Positions 1 to 8,399 are shown, numbered from the stretch's first letter. The stretch: 15,139 nucleotides of DNA from Candidatus Tariuqbacter arcticus (GCA_013202315.1 JABMRZ010000147.1:1-15139); one strand, 5' to 3'. A program made the numbers and translations. Notes: a model not told the origin generated them from the sequence alone.

Positions 1-152
1 CCCGCATGCTTTTAGCGGGAATCCATAAACTATTTTAATGCTAAGTTGTTCAACCCCAGCGTGATAATGGTTTATCGTGAGGATAATAATGGGATTATTT
101 AATAGTTTTTATTTAACGACGAGGTCTGGATTTCCGCTTTCGCGGGAATGAC
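1..152. repeat. Dispersed palindromic repeat pair, MITE-like
   Basis: The first bases form a small hairpin, CCCGC (1-5) against GCGGG (15-19), followed by AATCCATA. Its 5' GTCATT would lie outside the window. At 127-152 the mirror-image unit appears: TGGATTTCCGC, a TTT turn, then GCGGGAATGAC. The two units point at each other, so the roughly 150-bp segment has inverted ends and may be a short non-autonomous element that starts just outside the window. The first unit and about 45 following bases (ending GCGTGATA) resemble the copy at 8611-8690. No reading frame lies inside. The palindromes are directly visible; the MITE interpretation is an inference. Confidence 0.6.
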
Positions 153-241
153 ATCTTTGGACTATGTGGAACAGTGTAGTGTAAACTATAAATTGCCCCA
201 ATTAATATCACTGCAGATGTTCAATTTGGGAGTTCTTATCG

Positions 242-2122
242 ATGATAAGATTAAGTCTGCGAAATAAGTTAATCGTTTTTTCGGTGGTCTTGGCGCTCAT
301 TCCCGTTAGTATTGCCGGCTGGAATATGATAAAGATATCACGGGATGAGCAGAAGAGCGCAGCCAATGATGAACTCAGTTCGGTCGCCGAAGAAATCGCC
401 AGTGGAATCGATAATTTCTTCATCAATACCTGGGGGACGCCTCTGCTCCTGGTGCGTGACGCTTGGGATAGCGAAAACCTAGGCCCGGGTCAAAAAATCG
501 AACTCCTCAAGCTGGGATTAATCCAAATTGAAGATGTAGTATCGCTTCAGATAGCTCTGGAAGACAACCCTCAACCGTTTATTTTCACCCAGACCAAATT
601 CAGCAAACTGCTTTCAGAAGCGGGGATGAACCCGCGGGATGCTCTGTATCTGCCGCCGGATAAGACATCCTCGTTAATAACCGAAAAGGATATCTCCATC
701 GGCGATTTAGACTATATTCCGGAAGTTGATTCATGGTTGATGACGATAGTCATTCATTTGGAAAAGGAGTTATTGGGCAGCCGGGCGAATCTTTTCGCCA
801 GGGTCAATTTGGAGCGCTTGAAGCGGAATATTGAAGCTCATCCCTTCGGCAAGAAGAATCAAATCACCCTCATCGAACCTGACGGACGGAAAATCTTCGA
901 CAGCGCCAGAAGCGAAATCGGGCATTTGGAATTAGTGAAAGAAGCGCTTCAAGTGATGGCAGGGGGGACTAAGGTTGTCGGAGTGTTCCATTATGCGCGG
1001 CCTTCCGGTGAACGGATGCTGGCGGCTTACGCCTTCCCATTCCACTTTGATTGGGGAGTGTTGGTGGAAAAGTCCGAAGCGGACGCCTATTTAGCGGTGA
1101 CTAAAATGACTCACAGCCTTATCTTCTGGCTGCTATTGGGATTCTGCGTGGCGGTTCTTATGGGGATTGTGGTCGCATACTCATTGACCAGTCCTTTACG
1201 AAAATTAACCCGGGCGGCGCGGACTTTAGCCAAAGGCGACTTCTCGATTAAAATGGAAGGCAGAGAACGCAGAGACGAAATTGGAGAATTGTCGAATGCT
1301 TTCTCCAAGATGGTGGGCGATTTACAGCGGTATATCTCTGAACTAACCGAAACTACCAAACAGAAGGAACGCGCAGAAAGCGAACTGAAACTCGCACGCG
1401 ACATTCAGCAAAACTTCATCCCCAAAGAATTCCCTCCGCTCAAAGAAATTGAGTTCTACGGTAAGTGCGATCCTGCGCGGGAAGTGGGCGGCGACTTCAT
1501 CGACTATATACAGATCGACGAATATACCTATGGCTTCGTCATCGGCGATGTGTCCGGCAAGGGGGTGCCGGCGGCGCTGTTTGTGTCGATGTGCCGCACC
1601 TTATTCAGAATATTGAGCGCGCGGATAAAGGAACCAATGGAAGTGCTGGAACATCTAAACAAGAAAATCATTGAATTCGACCCCAGCGGAAATTTGTTCA
1701 TTACCATATTTTACGGCATCTACGACTTACGCACAGGCAAGTTCAGCTATTCAAATGCGGGGCATAATATGCCTTTCGCAAAGGTCGCTAATAATCCCCA
1801 GTTTGCCGATGGTCTCGGTATGCTTTCGAGGATGAAAACTATGGTGGCGGGGATGTTCGAGGATATACCCCTGGAATCGGCGGAATTGATATTGTCGCCC
1901 GGAGATTCGATTGTATTCTATACCGATGGAATGACGGAAGCTCTGGATATGGATGAACGGGAATTCGGTGAAGACCGGCTCCGTCAATTATTGAACGATA
2001 AGAATAGTCTTACCGCCCAGCGAATTTGTGAAGAAACGATACAGGAGGTCAAGAATTATCAGGTAGGAAGGCCGCAATTCGATGATATGACTATGTTCGT
2101 CGTCAAGGTGCTTGAAGTTTAG
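242..2122 (+). CDS. Membrane sensor, HAMP, SpoIIE-type (RsbU-like) serine phosphatase
   Basis: The 626-residue protein has an N-terminal membrane helix (about residues 9-29), a roughly 260-residue extracytoplasmic region of Cache-sensor size (30-291), a second helix (292-315), a HAMP linker (about 316-368), a short coiled coil containing LARDIQQNFIP (384-394) and a PP2C/SpoIIE phosphatase domain (about 400-625). Metal-binding acidic motifs are present: REVGGDFIDY (D418), GDVSGKG (D436), FYTDGMTEA (D562) and FDDMTMFVV (D614/D615). Such enzymes dephosphorylate a STAS anti-sigma antagonist in response to an external signal, which releases a sigma factor or other target. A STAS gene lies 82 bp downstream on the opposite strand, a likely substrate. 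The ATG is preceded by GGGAG at 228-232 with 9-nt spacing. The ligand cannot be read from the sequence. Family assignment is very secure; pairing with the neighbour is inferred. Confidence 0.93.
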   Translation: MIRLSLRNKLIVFSVVLALIPVSIAGWNMIKISRDEQKSAANDELSSVAEEIASGIDNFFINTWGTPLLLVRDAWDSENLGPGQKIELLKLGLIQIEDVVSLQIALEDNPQPFIFTQTKFSKLLSEAGMNPRDALYLPPDKTSSLITEKDISIGDLDYIPEVDSWLMTIVIHLEKELLGSRANLFARVNLERLKRNIEAHPFGKKNQITLIEPDGRKIFDSARSEIGHLELVKEALQVMAGGTKVVGVFHYARPSGERMLAAYAFPFHFDWGVLVEKSEADAYLAVTKMTHSLIFWLLLGFCVAVLMGIVVAYSLTSPLRKLTRAARTLAKGDFSIKMEGRERRDEIGELSNAFSKMVGDLQRYISELTETTKQKERAESELKLARDIQQNFIPKEFPPLKEIEFYGKCDPAREVGGDFIDYIQIDEYTYGFVIGDVSGKGVPAALFVSMCRTLFRILSARIKEPMEVLEHLNKKIIEFDPSGNLFITIFYGIYDLRTGKFSYSNAGHNMPFAKVANNPQFADGLGMLSRMKTMVAGMFEDIPLESAELILSPGDSIVFYTDGMTEALDMDEREFGEDRLRQLLNDKNSLTAQRICEETIQEVKNYQVGRPQFDDMTMFVVKVLEV

Positions 2123-2204
2123 AATCCGGTTTTTAGCTTTTTCCTTTAAATATAAGTTATTAATTCACAGTATATTAGATAAATCAAAGAAATGGAAATG
2201 ACTT

Positions 2205-2543
2205 TTATGATTTCAATGCTTTTAAAGCCTTCTCCTTATTCTCGGCAATGTTAATGACTTCCGATAATCCTGTCAGCTGGAACAGTTGATTAATTTCCTT
2301 TTTAAGGTTATATATCACCAGACCGCCGTCGATACCGATTAGTGTTTTTGCGGCATAGAGCAGGAAACCAAGCCCGGCGCTGGAGATATATTCCAGTTCA
2401 CTCATATCCCCCAAAAACCATTTCTCCCCCTTTTCGAGTTGTTCCTCCATCCACTTCTGGACCTGAATGTGATTGCTTTGGTCGACCCTTCCTTCAACGC
2501 AAAAAAGGAGGATGCCGCCTTCTTTTACTCCGCTTATCTTCAC
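2205..2543 (-). CDS. STAS-domain anti-sigma factor antagonist (RsbV/SpoIIAA-like)
   Basis: This 112-residue single-domain protein has the usual length of SpoIIAA/RsbV antagonists. The segment YISSAGLGFLL (52-62) matches the phosphorylation loop of the family. S55 aligns with the phosphorylated serine, and S54 stands where B. subtilis RsbV and SpoIIAA have aspartate, a variant common in stand-alone STAS proteins. When unphosphorylated, such a protein binds a switch kinase (RsbW type) and frees its target; a SpoIIE phosphatase resets it. One is encoded convergently next door. The start is GTG, chosen because AGAGGA (2550-2555) sits 6 nt upstream. The gene follows the LysM/FecR gene by 69 bp on the same strand, so co-transcription is likely. 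No kinase gene is in the window. Confidence 0.9.
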   Translation of the reverse strand: MKISGVKEGGILLFCVEGRVDQSNHIQVQKWMEEQLEKGEKWFLGDMSELEYISSAGLGFLLYAAKTLIGIDGGLVIYNLKKEINQLFQLTGLSEVINIAENKEKALKALKS

Positions 2544-2612
2544 TTTTAGTCCTCTAATGTAATGGTATTCGGATTAAAATATCGATTTAAAGAGAATTCT
2601 CATAAAAACCGA

Positions 2613-4955
2613 CTAAAATCCATATACTTTGGCGTTGCCCAATTTATCTTCAAGTTTGATTTCAGTCAATTTCATGGTTCCGACTGCAGTTACCGGTATC
2701 GAAACCGTCCCTTCAAATCGACCGGAAGCGCTGGAGAAGCGGAGGTAGCCGCTATAAGCGAAATCGCCGATGCTGATTGAGTATGCAGCCGCTTTCTTCA
2801 AACCCGAATGATCTTCGGCATACACCAAAATCTGCACTTGACCGCCCCCGCTGACTTTCTTGGGTGAAAATTCATACTTCAAGAGTTTAGGGGGTTGATT
2901 ATCGCAGAAGATATCTTTGGAATACTCCGTTTCATTGCCAACGGCGTCCACCGCTGTTAGGCTGATATGATTGTCGCCTGGTTCGATTTGCAGAGTTTGC
3001 TTGAATTCGCCTTGTTCGAGAGGAATTTTCACCCCGTTCAGGAACAGGAATTCGCCCCCCTCCACCCTGCCTTTCAAGATTATCGAGCTTTGAGCCATGA
3101 CAGTTGGGATGTCCTCTCCCAAGATGATTTTGGGTGGGAATTCATCTATTTCGACGGTAATATTATTTTCGCAGGAATCTCCAGATGGAGAGACGGCGGT
3201 GACTGTAAAACGAGCAGCTTCTTTTTCCAGAAAGATACTGAATTGGAAGTTTCCCAACTCATCGGCGAAAGTATTGGCTGAAAAGGAGTAATCGAGCGAA
3301 TGAATCGTAACTTTGAAGCCCGGTTCGACCTTTCCTGACAATAGAAAAGCCTGGTTCGCTACCAGGAAATGGTCAGGGGAAGACCGCACTATATCCGGGT
3401 CGAAGACGATTCCGGCGGTTCCAGACGGTTTGAATGTTACCTTTCGACATAACTCGGTTATATTTCCAGCATGGTCTATGGCTTGAAGTATGATTTCATT
3501 TGCGCCTTCCTGTAGAGTTTGTATAGCTGAAAAGGCGCCGCCTTGGTCGACCTCGACTATTTCGCCGTTAATGGTCAATACAGCGCCTTTTTCGGTTTCG
3601 CCGGAAATTACGATTGCGCTTTCAAAGACCAATTCATTATCTTTGGGCATATTCAGCAATAAATAGGGCGGCTGATCGTCGATCGTTATCCTGAAAGCTC
3701 TGGAGTAGCTGTAGGGACCCGCCAGCTCCAAATCATCCTGGGCTGAAACGCGCCAATGATAAACGCCGCTTTCCAACGAGGAGAGCTGCGAAAAAGACGG
3801 TTCACTTAACTTGTTACTATAGACAATTTGACTGAATGATTTATCGCGGGCGATTTCCAGGCGGTATTGAGATGCGCCAGGTATGGATTCCCAGGCTAAT
3901 TCGTTTTTTTGTTCATAGAACTCGCTGCCGTCTTCGGGACTAAGCAATTTAACTTTGGATAATAGTTCGTGCGGCGAAGTCGGCGGCTGGTTATGTTTAA
4001 CGATTGACCCCTGGTCCTGTTCCAGGACTACGGTCTGACCGGCTGAGGTTATGCCCAGTTTACCGTCGTAGTTGGCAAATCTGGCCGCTTCCTTGTCCAT
4101 TCCAATTCTGAAGCAGTCGGAATTGATGTCGGTCTCTACACCCGGGACTTCCAATTTGAACTCCTCACTTGCGCTCCCGCCGCCGAGGAGAGCATAAAAG
4201 TCCCCTTCAATCAGACCGATGGTGGATTTGTTCCTGTTTTCCAGCAGATTGACTCTCATTTCCTGAATCAGAACCTGAGAATTTTCTTCCAGCCGCAGGC
4301 GGCTTTGATCCAGGAAGAGGATTTCCGCGAACGATTTTGAAAGAGTCCGGACTTTCTCCTCTTCGATCAGGATTGCGCCGATTACCACACTATTCCACAT
4401 CAAATCGGACGGCGTTCGGTTTTGCACGGTTCCCTGGCGATAGTGAACGGTCGCTTGACCGGCGACTTCCTTATTTGCCAGGCAGATTTCGTAAGCGTGC
4501 TGACCAGCGGCGGTGGATAGTCTCGCTAACCTGAAACTCCCATCCCAATCACCGGCTTTGCGAGCTTCGATGGCTTGATTGCGGAGGTTGATGGCGCTGT
4601 CGATTATGGCGGCGGCGAAAATCTTCGCCCCAGCTTCATCGACAGCCTGGGTTAATTCAAGCGCTTTCTTCAATTCGTTATTGGCGCGGGATATCGATTT
4701 AACCGGGATATTAAGGGTCATTCCAGCTTCGATATCGGCGGCGGAATTCACATTATTGGCGCGGAGAATATCCCGCCATAAATCGGGGTCGCCGAGATAC
4801 TCTTCAGCGATTTCGCGAATGCTTTGGTCTGCCTTAACGGTGATGGTCAGCGTATCACCTATTTGAGCCCAAGATGAATTGGGGAAACAAAACAGGGTGA
4901 ACAGCAGGCAAATGCTGTTAAATACGATAATTCTCTTCAAACTTGATATTTCCAT
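2613..4955 (-). CDS. Secreted LysM-FecR-Ig-like repeat protein
   Basis: Counting from the ATG at 4955 gives 780 residues. An N-terminal signal peptide (lysines near residue 7, hydrophobic core about 8-24, likely cleavage after SWA near residue 30) is followed by a LysM domain (about 36-86, ending AGMTLNIPV), an alanine-rich helical stretch (about 88-165) and a FecR-type beta domain (about 170-325, with VRTLSKSFAEILFLDQSRLRLEENS split across it). A fibronectin-like module follows (about 334-425, YRLEIARDKSF and YHWRVSAQD), then three or four Ig-like modules with DQPP, GNITE and AVDAVGNETEYS signatures. There is no membrane helix after the signal, so it is probably periplasmic or surface-bound to peptidoglycan. 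No FecI sigma factor is adjacent, so here FecR is a structural module and not an iron-uptake regulator. A TTG nine bases upstream is an alternative start; neither has a clear ribosome binding site. Confidence 0.85.
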   Translation of the reverse strand: MEISSLKRIIVFNSICLLFTLFCFPNSSWAQIGDTLTITVKADQSIREIAEEYLGDPDLWRDILRANNVNSAADIEAGMTLNIPVKSISRANNELKKALELTQAVDEAGAKIFAAAIIDSAINLRNQAIEARKAGDWDGSFRLARLSTAAGQHAYEICLANKEVAGQATVHYRQGTVQNRTPSDLMWNSVVIGAILIEEEKVRTLSKSFAEILFLDQSRLRLEENSQVLIQEMRVNLLENRNKSTIGLIEGDFYALLGGGSASEEFKLEVPGVETDINSDCFRIGMDKEAARFANYDGKLGITSAGQTVVLEQDQGSIVKHNQPPTSPHELLSKVKLLSPEDGSEFYEQKNELAWESIPGASQYRLEIARDKSFSQIVYSNKLSEPSFSQLSSLESGVYHWRVSAQDDLELAGPYSYSRAFRITIDDQPPYLLLNMPKDNELVFESAIVISGETEKGAVLTINGEIVEVDQGGAFSAIQTLQEGANEIILQAIDHAGNITELCRKVTFKPSGTAGIVFDPDIVRSSPDHFLVANQAFLLSGKVEPGFKVTIHSLDYSFSANTFADELGNFQFSIFLEKEAARFTVTAVSPSGDSCENNITVEIDEFPPKIILGEDIPTVMAQSSIILKGRVEGGEFLFLNGVKIPLEQGEFKQTLQIEPGDNHISLTAVDAVGNETEYSKDIFCDNQPPKLLKYEFSPKKVSGGGQVQILVYAEDHSGLKKAAAYSISIGDFAYSGYLRFSSASGRFEGTVSIPVTAVGTMKLTEIKLEDKLGNAKVYGF

Positions 4956-5363
4956 AACATACAAATGAACTTATATTTTTGAATCACGATCTATAGATAA
5001 ATTATGGTCTATTGACGAAGTCCCGCCGTACCGCACAAATCAATGATTACTAAACGAAAAATGTATTGGATTATTCCTTAAGCCGGTATAATTCCAATTT
5101 GAAACGCAAATTACCAATTAAAAATCATATTGTCAATTATTTTGTTGCAATAGGTTTAATTTATAGAATAGAGGAAGTCATTCTCAATATCATCTATTAT
5201 ACTATGAATAATACAATAAAATATTTGTTTTTTATTATATTTTTTTTTATATTGTTTTAACAATGCCCTCGATTACTGTCCGGCAGACAGTTTGTTAAAG
5301 ACAATCAACAGTATATTATATTGATATATATAGATTTAAAACTCACAATATAAGGATTAAACA
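4956..5363. other. AT-rich divergent intergenic region
   Basis: This 408-bp gap separates the divergent FecR-type gene and pepT. It is very AT-rich, with long T runs near 5226-5250. It should contain promoters for both directions. Visible small dyads are TTGTTTTAACAA (5252-5263) and CTGTC/GACAG (5276-5280 and 5286-5290). An open frame at 5066-5260 encodes a low-complexity peptide without a ribosome binding site and is not credible as a gene. Confidence 0.5.
5292..5319 (+). promoter_or_regulatory. Candidate sigma-70-like promoter of pepT
   Basis: TTGTTA (5292-5297) and TATTAT (5314-5319) are separated by 16 bp and lie about 45 bp before the pepT start codon. The surroundings are so AT-rich that chance matches are likely. 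The dyad CTGTC/GACAG just upstream (5276-5290) could be an operator. Confidence 0.3.
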
Positions 5364-6632
5364 ATGAGCCTTAAACCGGAAACCAGAGATTTCTTACAGA
5401 AGGAAAGCCTGGAGCGCTTTCTTCATTATGTAACCATTCACACAACCTCCGACGATGAAAAAGCCGGCAAGACACCTTCCACCGAACGACAATTTGATCT
5501 GGCGAAGATTCTTCGAGACGAACTTAAAGAATTGGGGCTGGAGAAGGTGGAACTTGATGAATACTGCTATGTCTACGCCACCTTGCCTTCCAATGTGGAT
5601 AAAAATACGGTTCCCATCGGCTTCATCGCCCATATAGATACATCCAATGCGGTAAGCGGGGAAAATGTAAAGCCGATAATACATAAGAATTACGACGGTT
5701 CAGATATAGTGTTGTCTGCCGATCCCGCCGTAGTAATATCGCCGTCCGATGTTCCCTATCTGAAAAAAGTCGTGGGGGAAAATATCATCACCGCTTCCGG
5801 CGATACGCTGTTGGGCGCCGATGACAAAGCGGGTATTGCGGAAATTATGGCCGCTATGGCGGCTTTTAAAAAATTCCCGCAGCTAAAGCACGGAGAAATT
5901 AGAATCTGCTTCACTCCCGATGAAGAAATCGGGATGGGAACTGCGAAAATCACTCTGGATAAATTGGGAAAATACTGTTATACTGTGGACGGCAGTGAGC
6001 CCGGTGAGATAGAAAATGAATGCTTCGACGCCTATATGGTGGAGTTGACTTTCAATGGCGTTAATGTCCATCCGGGATTCGCCAAGAATAAAATGACCAA
6101 TGCGGTCAATATCGCTGGCAGATATTTAGCCGACCTGCCCGAATGGGAATCTCCTGAACACACCGAAAAACGCGAAGGATTCTACCATCCGATGGGAATC
6201 AGCGGAAATGTGGAAAAATGCAGCTTCAAAATGATAGTCCGCGATTTCGAAAATCAAGCGAATTTGACCAGAATCGAAGCCCTCAAAAAACTGAACGCCG
6301 CCTATGAAGCGAGATATCCCAACTTGAAAATCGAGATGGAGGTTAAACATCAATATCAAAATATGCGTGAAGTGCTCGACAATTATCCCGAGGTAATCGA
6401 GTTAGCCGTTAAAGCCATCGAACTGAGCGAAATTAAAGTTATCCAGAATTACATTCGGGGAGGAACCGACGGCTCCAGACTGTGTCAGATGGGGATTCCG
6501 ACTCCCAACCTGTTCGCTGGAGGAATGCTGTTCCACGGCAAGAAGGAATTCATCGCGGAATCGAGCCTGCGCAAGGCGGCGGAAACTATAATCCACCTGT
6601 CGGCTTTATGGGCGGACAAAGGAACCGATTAG
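5364..6632 (+). CDS. pepT: Peptidase T (tripeptide aminopeptidase)
   Basis: This cytoplasmic M20-family dizinc aminopeptidase removes the N-terminal residue from tripeptides, a late step in peptide and protein turnover. The 422-residue length is close to that of E. coli PepT. Zinc and catalytic residues are all present: H90 and D92 in IAHIDTS, D153 in LLGADDKAG, E187 and E188 in FTPDEEIGMG, D209 in YTVDGSEPG, H236 in NVHPGFA of the lid domain, and H391 in MLFHGKKEF. Their spacing follows the E. coli enzyme with only small shifts. GGTDGSRL (366-373) is the usual PepT C-terminal signature. The ATG has AAGGA (5352-5356) 7 nt upstream. It appears to be monocistronic: the next gene starts 185 bp later. 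I see no defect in it. Confidence 0.97.
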   Translation: MSLKPETRDFLQKESLERFLHYVTIHTTSDDEKAGKTPSTERQFDLAKILRDELKELGLEKVELDEYCYVYATLPSNVDKNTVPIGFIAHIDTSNAVSGENVKPIIHKNYDGSDIVLSADPAVVISPSDVPYLKKVVGENIITASGDTLLGADDKAGIAEIMAAMAAFKKFPQLKHGEIRICFTPDEEIGMGTAKITLDKLGKYCYTVDGSEPGEIENECFDAYMVELTFNGVNVHPGFAKNKMTNAVNIAGRYLADLPEWESPEHTEKREGFYHPMGISGNVEKCSFKMIVRDFENQANLTRIEALKKLNAAYEARYPNLKIEMEVKHQYQNMREVLDNYPEVIELAVKAIELSEIKVIQNYIRGGTDGSRLCQMGIPTPNLFAGGMLFHGKKEFIAESSLRKAAETIIHLSALWADKGTD

Positions 6633-6638
6633 AGAGGA

Positions 6639-6691
6639 TTTTGAACAGTTCAGCCGAGAGTTGCTAACTGGTGGGGCTTCTTTTGAACAGT
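6639..6691 (+). repeat. Short direct repeat TTTTGAACAGT after pepT
   Basis: The 11-mer TTTTGAACAGT occurs at 6639-6649 and again at 6681-6691, with starts 42 bp apart, in the gap after pepT. It may be a pair of regulator half-sites for the next gene or a small duplication. No function can be assigned. Confidence 0.4.
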
Positions 6692-6704
6692 AAAATCTGA
6701 GTCA

Positions 6705-6731
6705 TTCACAATTAAATATTTACAATATAAT
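6705..6731 (+). promoter_or_regulatory. Candidate promoter of the desulfurase-arsR unit
   Basis: TTCACA (6705-6710) and a perfect TATAAT (6726-6731) are separated by 15 bp, slightly short for sigma-70. They lie upstream of the aminotransferase start with a leader of about 80 nt. The -10 box is convincing, the -35 less so. Confidence 0.35.
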
Positions 6732-6817
6732 CGTTACATCTCACAAAGCAAGGGACTGTTTTTGTCATTGGGCCATGTCCAAAACACTGAATCACAGACT
6801 CTAAAACCGGAATATGT

Positions 6818-7990
6818 ATGGAAGAACTGATTTATCTGGATAACGCAGCAACGGCTTGGCCGAAACCACAAAAAGTATATGAATTCATGGTCGAATTCTA
6901 CCGTTCGACGGGAGTGAATCCCGGTCGAAGCGGATTTGATAAAGCGATTGAAGCGGGTAATATCTTCGAGGATTTACGCAAGCGGCTGACCAAGTTTTTC
7001 GGTGGGGATGAAGACGCGCCTGAAAGACTCTGCTACACCTACAACGCCACCGACGCTCTCAACCTCATCATTCAGGGGCTCGCCTCGGCGGGGGATCATA
7101 TTGTCACTACTAATGTTGAGCATAATTCAGTGATCAGACCGGTGAATCATATGGTTCGTGATCACGGCGCCGAAGCGACCTTCGTTCCCTTCAACGGTGA
7201 AGGATTCGTTGAGCCCGATGAAATCCGCAAGGCGATAAAGCCGAATACCAAAGTGGTCATCGTCAATCACGGCTCCAATGTCCTGGGCACAATTCAGCCG
7301 ATGAAGGAAATTGGGCGGGTATGCGAGGAAATGGAAGTCTTATTCGTCATCGACACTTCACAGACCGCCGGAGTAATACCCATTGATATGAATGAGATGA
7401 AAGTGGATGCGCTGGCGTTCACCGGCCATAAAGCGATGATGGGATGCACCGGAATCGGCGGATTATGCGTGCGAAAGGGAGTTGAAATTCGACAAACGCG
7501 AGGCGGTGGAACCGGAGTAAGATCCGCTTATCCTTACCATTTGGAAGAATACCCCTTTAGAATGGAATTTGGCACTCCCAATATGGTCGGTATCGCCGCT
7601 TTGTGGGCTGGACAAGACTGGATCGAAGAACAGGGGATGGAAAATATCCGCCGGCATGAAATGAAGCTGGCGATAAAACTGCTGAATGGATTCAGGGAAA
7701 TTGAAAGGGTCATTATTTATGGATGCGACAATATGGAAGAACATCTATCGACTATCACCATCAACATTGAGGGGATGGATGCCGGTGATGTTGGTATTAT
7801 GCTGGATGTCGACCATAATATAGCCACCCGGACAGGGCTGCACTGCGCTCCTCTGGTGCATCGACAGATCGGAACGCTGGAAATTCACGGCGGGGTAAGG
7901 TTCTCAATCGGAGCCTTCAACACTGAAGAACATATTGACACTGCGATTGAAGCGGTGCGAGAAATCGCAGGTTCTGTTAAAATGAAATAA
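6818..7990 (+). CDS. Cysteine desulfurase-family PLP enzyme (class V aminotransferase fold)
   Basis: The 390-residue protein opens with IYLDNAATAWPKP, typical of class V PLP enzymes. H102 in EHNS, D179 and Q182 in VIDTSQTAG and the PLP-binding lysine K205 in FTGHKAMMG form the cofactor site. RTGLHCAPLVH carries C343 at the position of the persulfide-forming cysteine and matches the subgroup TIGR01977 (am_tr_V_EGC-4), which is related to SufS/CsdA rather than IscS. The expected reaction is cysteine to alanine with sulfur passed on as a persulfide. Members of this subgroup are often found away from iron-sulfur assembly genes and their acceptor is unsettled; no suf or isc gene is here. An ArsR-type regulator begins about 60 bp downstream on the same strand. 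The ribosome binding site is weak (CCGGAA). Confidence 0.9.
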   Translation: MEELIYLDNAATAWPKPQKVYEFMVEFYRSTGVNPGRSGFDKAIEAGNIFEDLRKRLTKFFGGDEDAPERLCYTYNATDALNLIIQGLASAGDHIVTTNVEHNSVIRPVNHMVRDHGAEATFVPFNGEGFVEPDEIRKAIKPNTKVVIVNHGSNVLGTIQPMKEIGRVCEEMEVLFVIDTSQTAGVIPIDMNEMKVDALAFTGHKAMMGCTGIGGLCVRKGVEIRQTRGGGTGVRSAYPYHLEEYPFRMEFGTPNMVGIAALWAGQDWIEEQGMENIRRHEMKLAIKLLNGFREIERVIIYGCDNMEEHLSTITINIEGMDAGDVGIMLDVDHNIATRTGLHCAPLVHRQIGTLEIHGGVRFSIGAFNTEEHIDTAIEAVREIAGSVKMK

Positions 7991-8050
7991 TTCACTAAAA
8001 AAAACATGGGAGGTGTTAAAGGTAATTTAATTAAAACAGAAGAGGAATCG

Positions 8051-8395
8051 ATGTCAGAAAGTGAACAAATCAAATTATTAGCCGAGCAGTTGAAAATCAT
8101 AGGGGATCCTGTTAGGCTGCGAATTGTAAGACTATTAGCATCACGCGAACTATCGGTTGGGGATATAACTAAAGTCCTCGATCTGCCTCAACCGACAGTA
8201 TCACGGAAATTGGCCGAGTTGAGGCGTGCGGGGGTTTTAAAAGATAACCGCCGAGGGAAGAAGATCTTCTATAGCTGGACGACAAGATTCGGCCACACTG
8301 AACTGCGGGGAGTTGTGATGACTGCCAAAGCAAGAGAATTCACCAGCGATTTGAAAACCCTGGAACAGATTAATCTGCTTCGCAAGGGACGCTAA
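8051..8395 (+). CDS. ArsR-family winged-helix transcriptional regulator
   Basis: The 114-residue protein fits the ArsR/SmtB layout: LKIIGDPVRLRIVRLLA (14-30), a helix-turn-helix (about 35-58, LSVGDITKVLDLPQPTVSRK) and a beta wing (about 62-76, VLKDNRRGKKIFYSW). The ArsR metal motif ELCVCD is replaced by ELSVGD, and there is no cluster of cysteine or histidine near the C-terminus, so it probably does not sense metal through either classical site. It lies directly after the desulfurase-like gene and may regulate that gene. I chose ATG 8051 because AGAGGA (8041-8046) precedes it closely. An in-frame ATG at 8006 would add 15 residues but has no ribosome binding site. A strong Shine-Dalgarno-like GGGAGGTG (8008-8015) has no start codon at useful distance. 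Confidence 0.88.
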   Translation: MSESEQIKLLAEQLKIIGDPVRLRIVRLLASRELSVGDITKVLDLPQPTVSRKLAELRRAGVLKDNRRGKKIFYSWTTRFGHTELRGVVMTAKAREFTSDLKTLEQINLLRKGR

Positions 8396-8399
8396 GCGA

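Noticed and set aside
2123..2204. Bidirectional terminator between the convergent phosphatase and STAS genes
   Set aside because: T runs exist but I could not find a GC stem in front of them.
5066..5260. 64-codon open frame on the plus strand before pepT
   Set aside because: The peptide is low-complexity (IIFFFILF) and comes from an AT-rich tract; there is no ribosome binding site or recognisable family.
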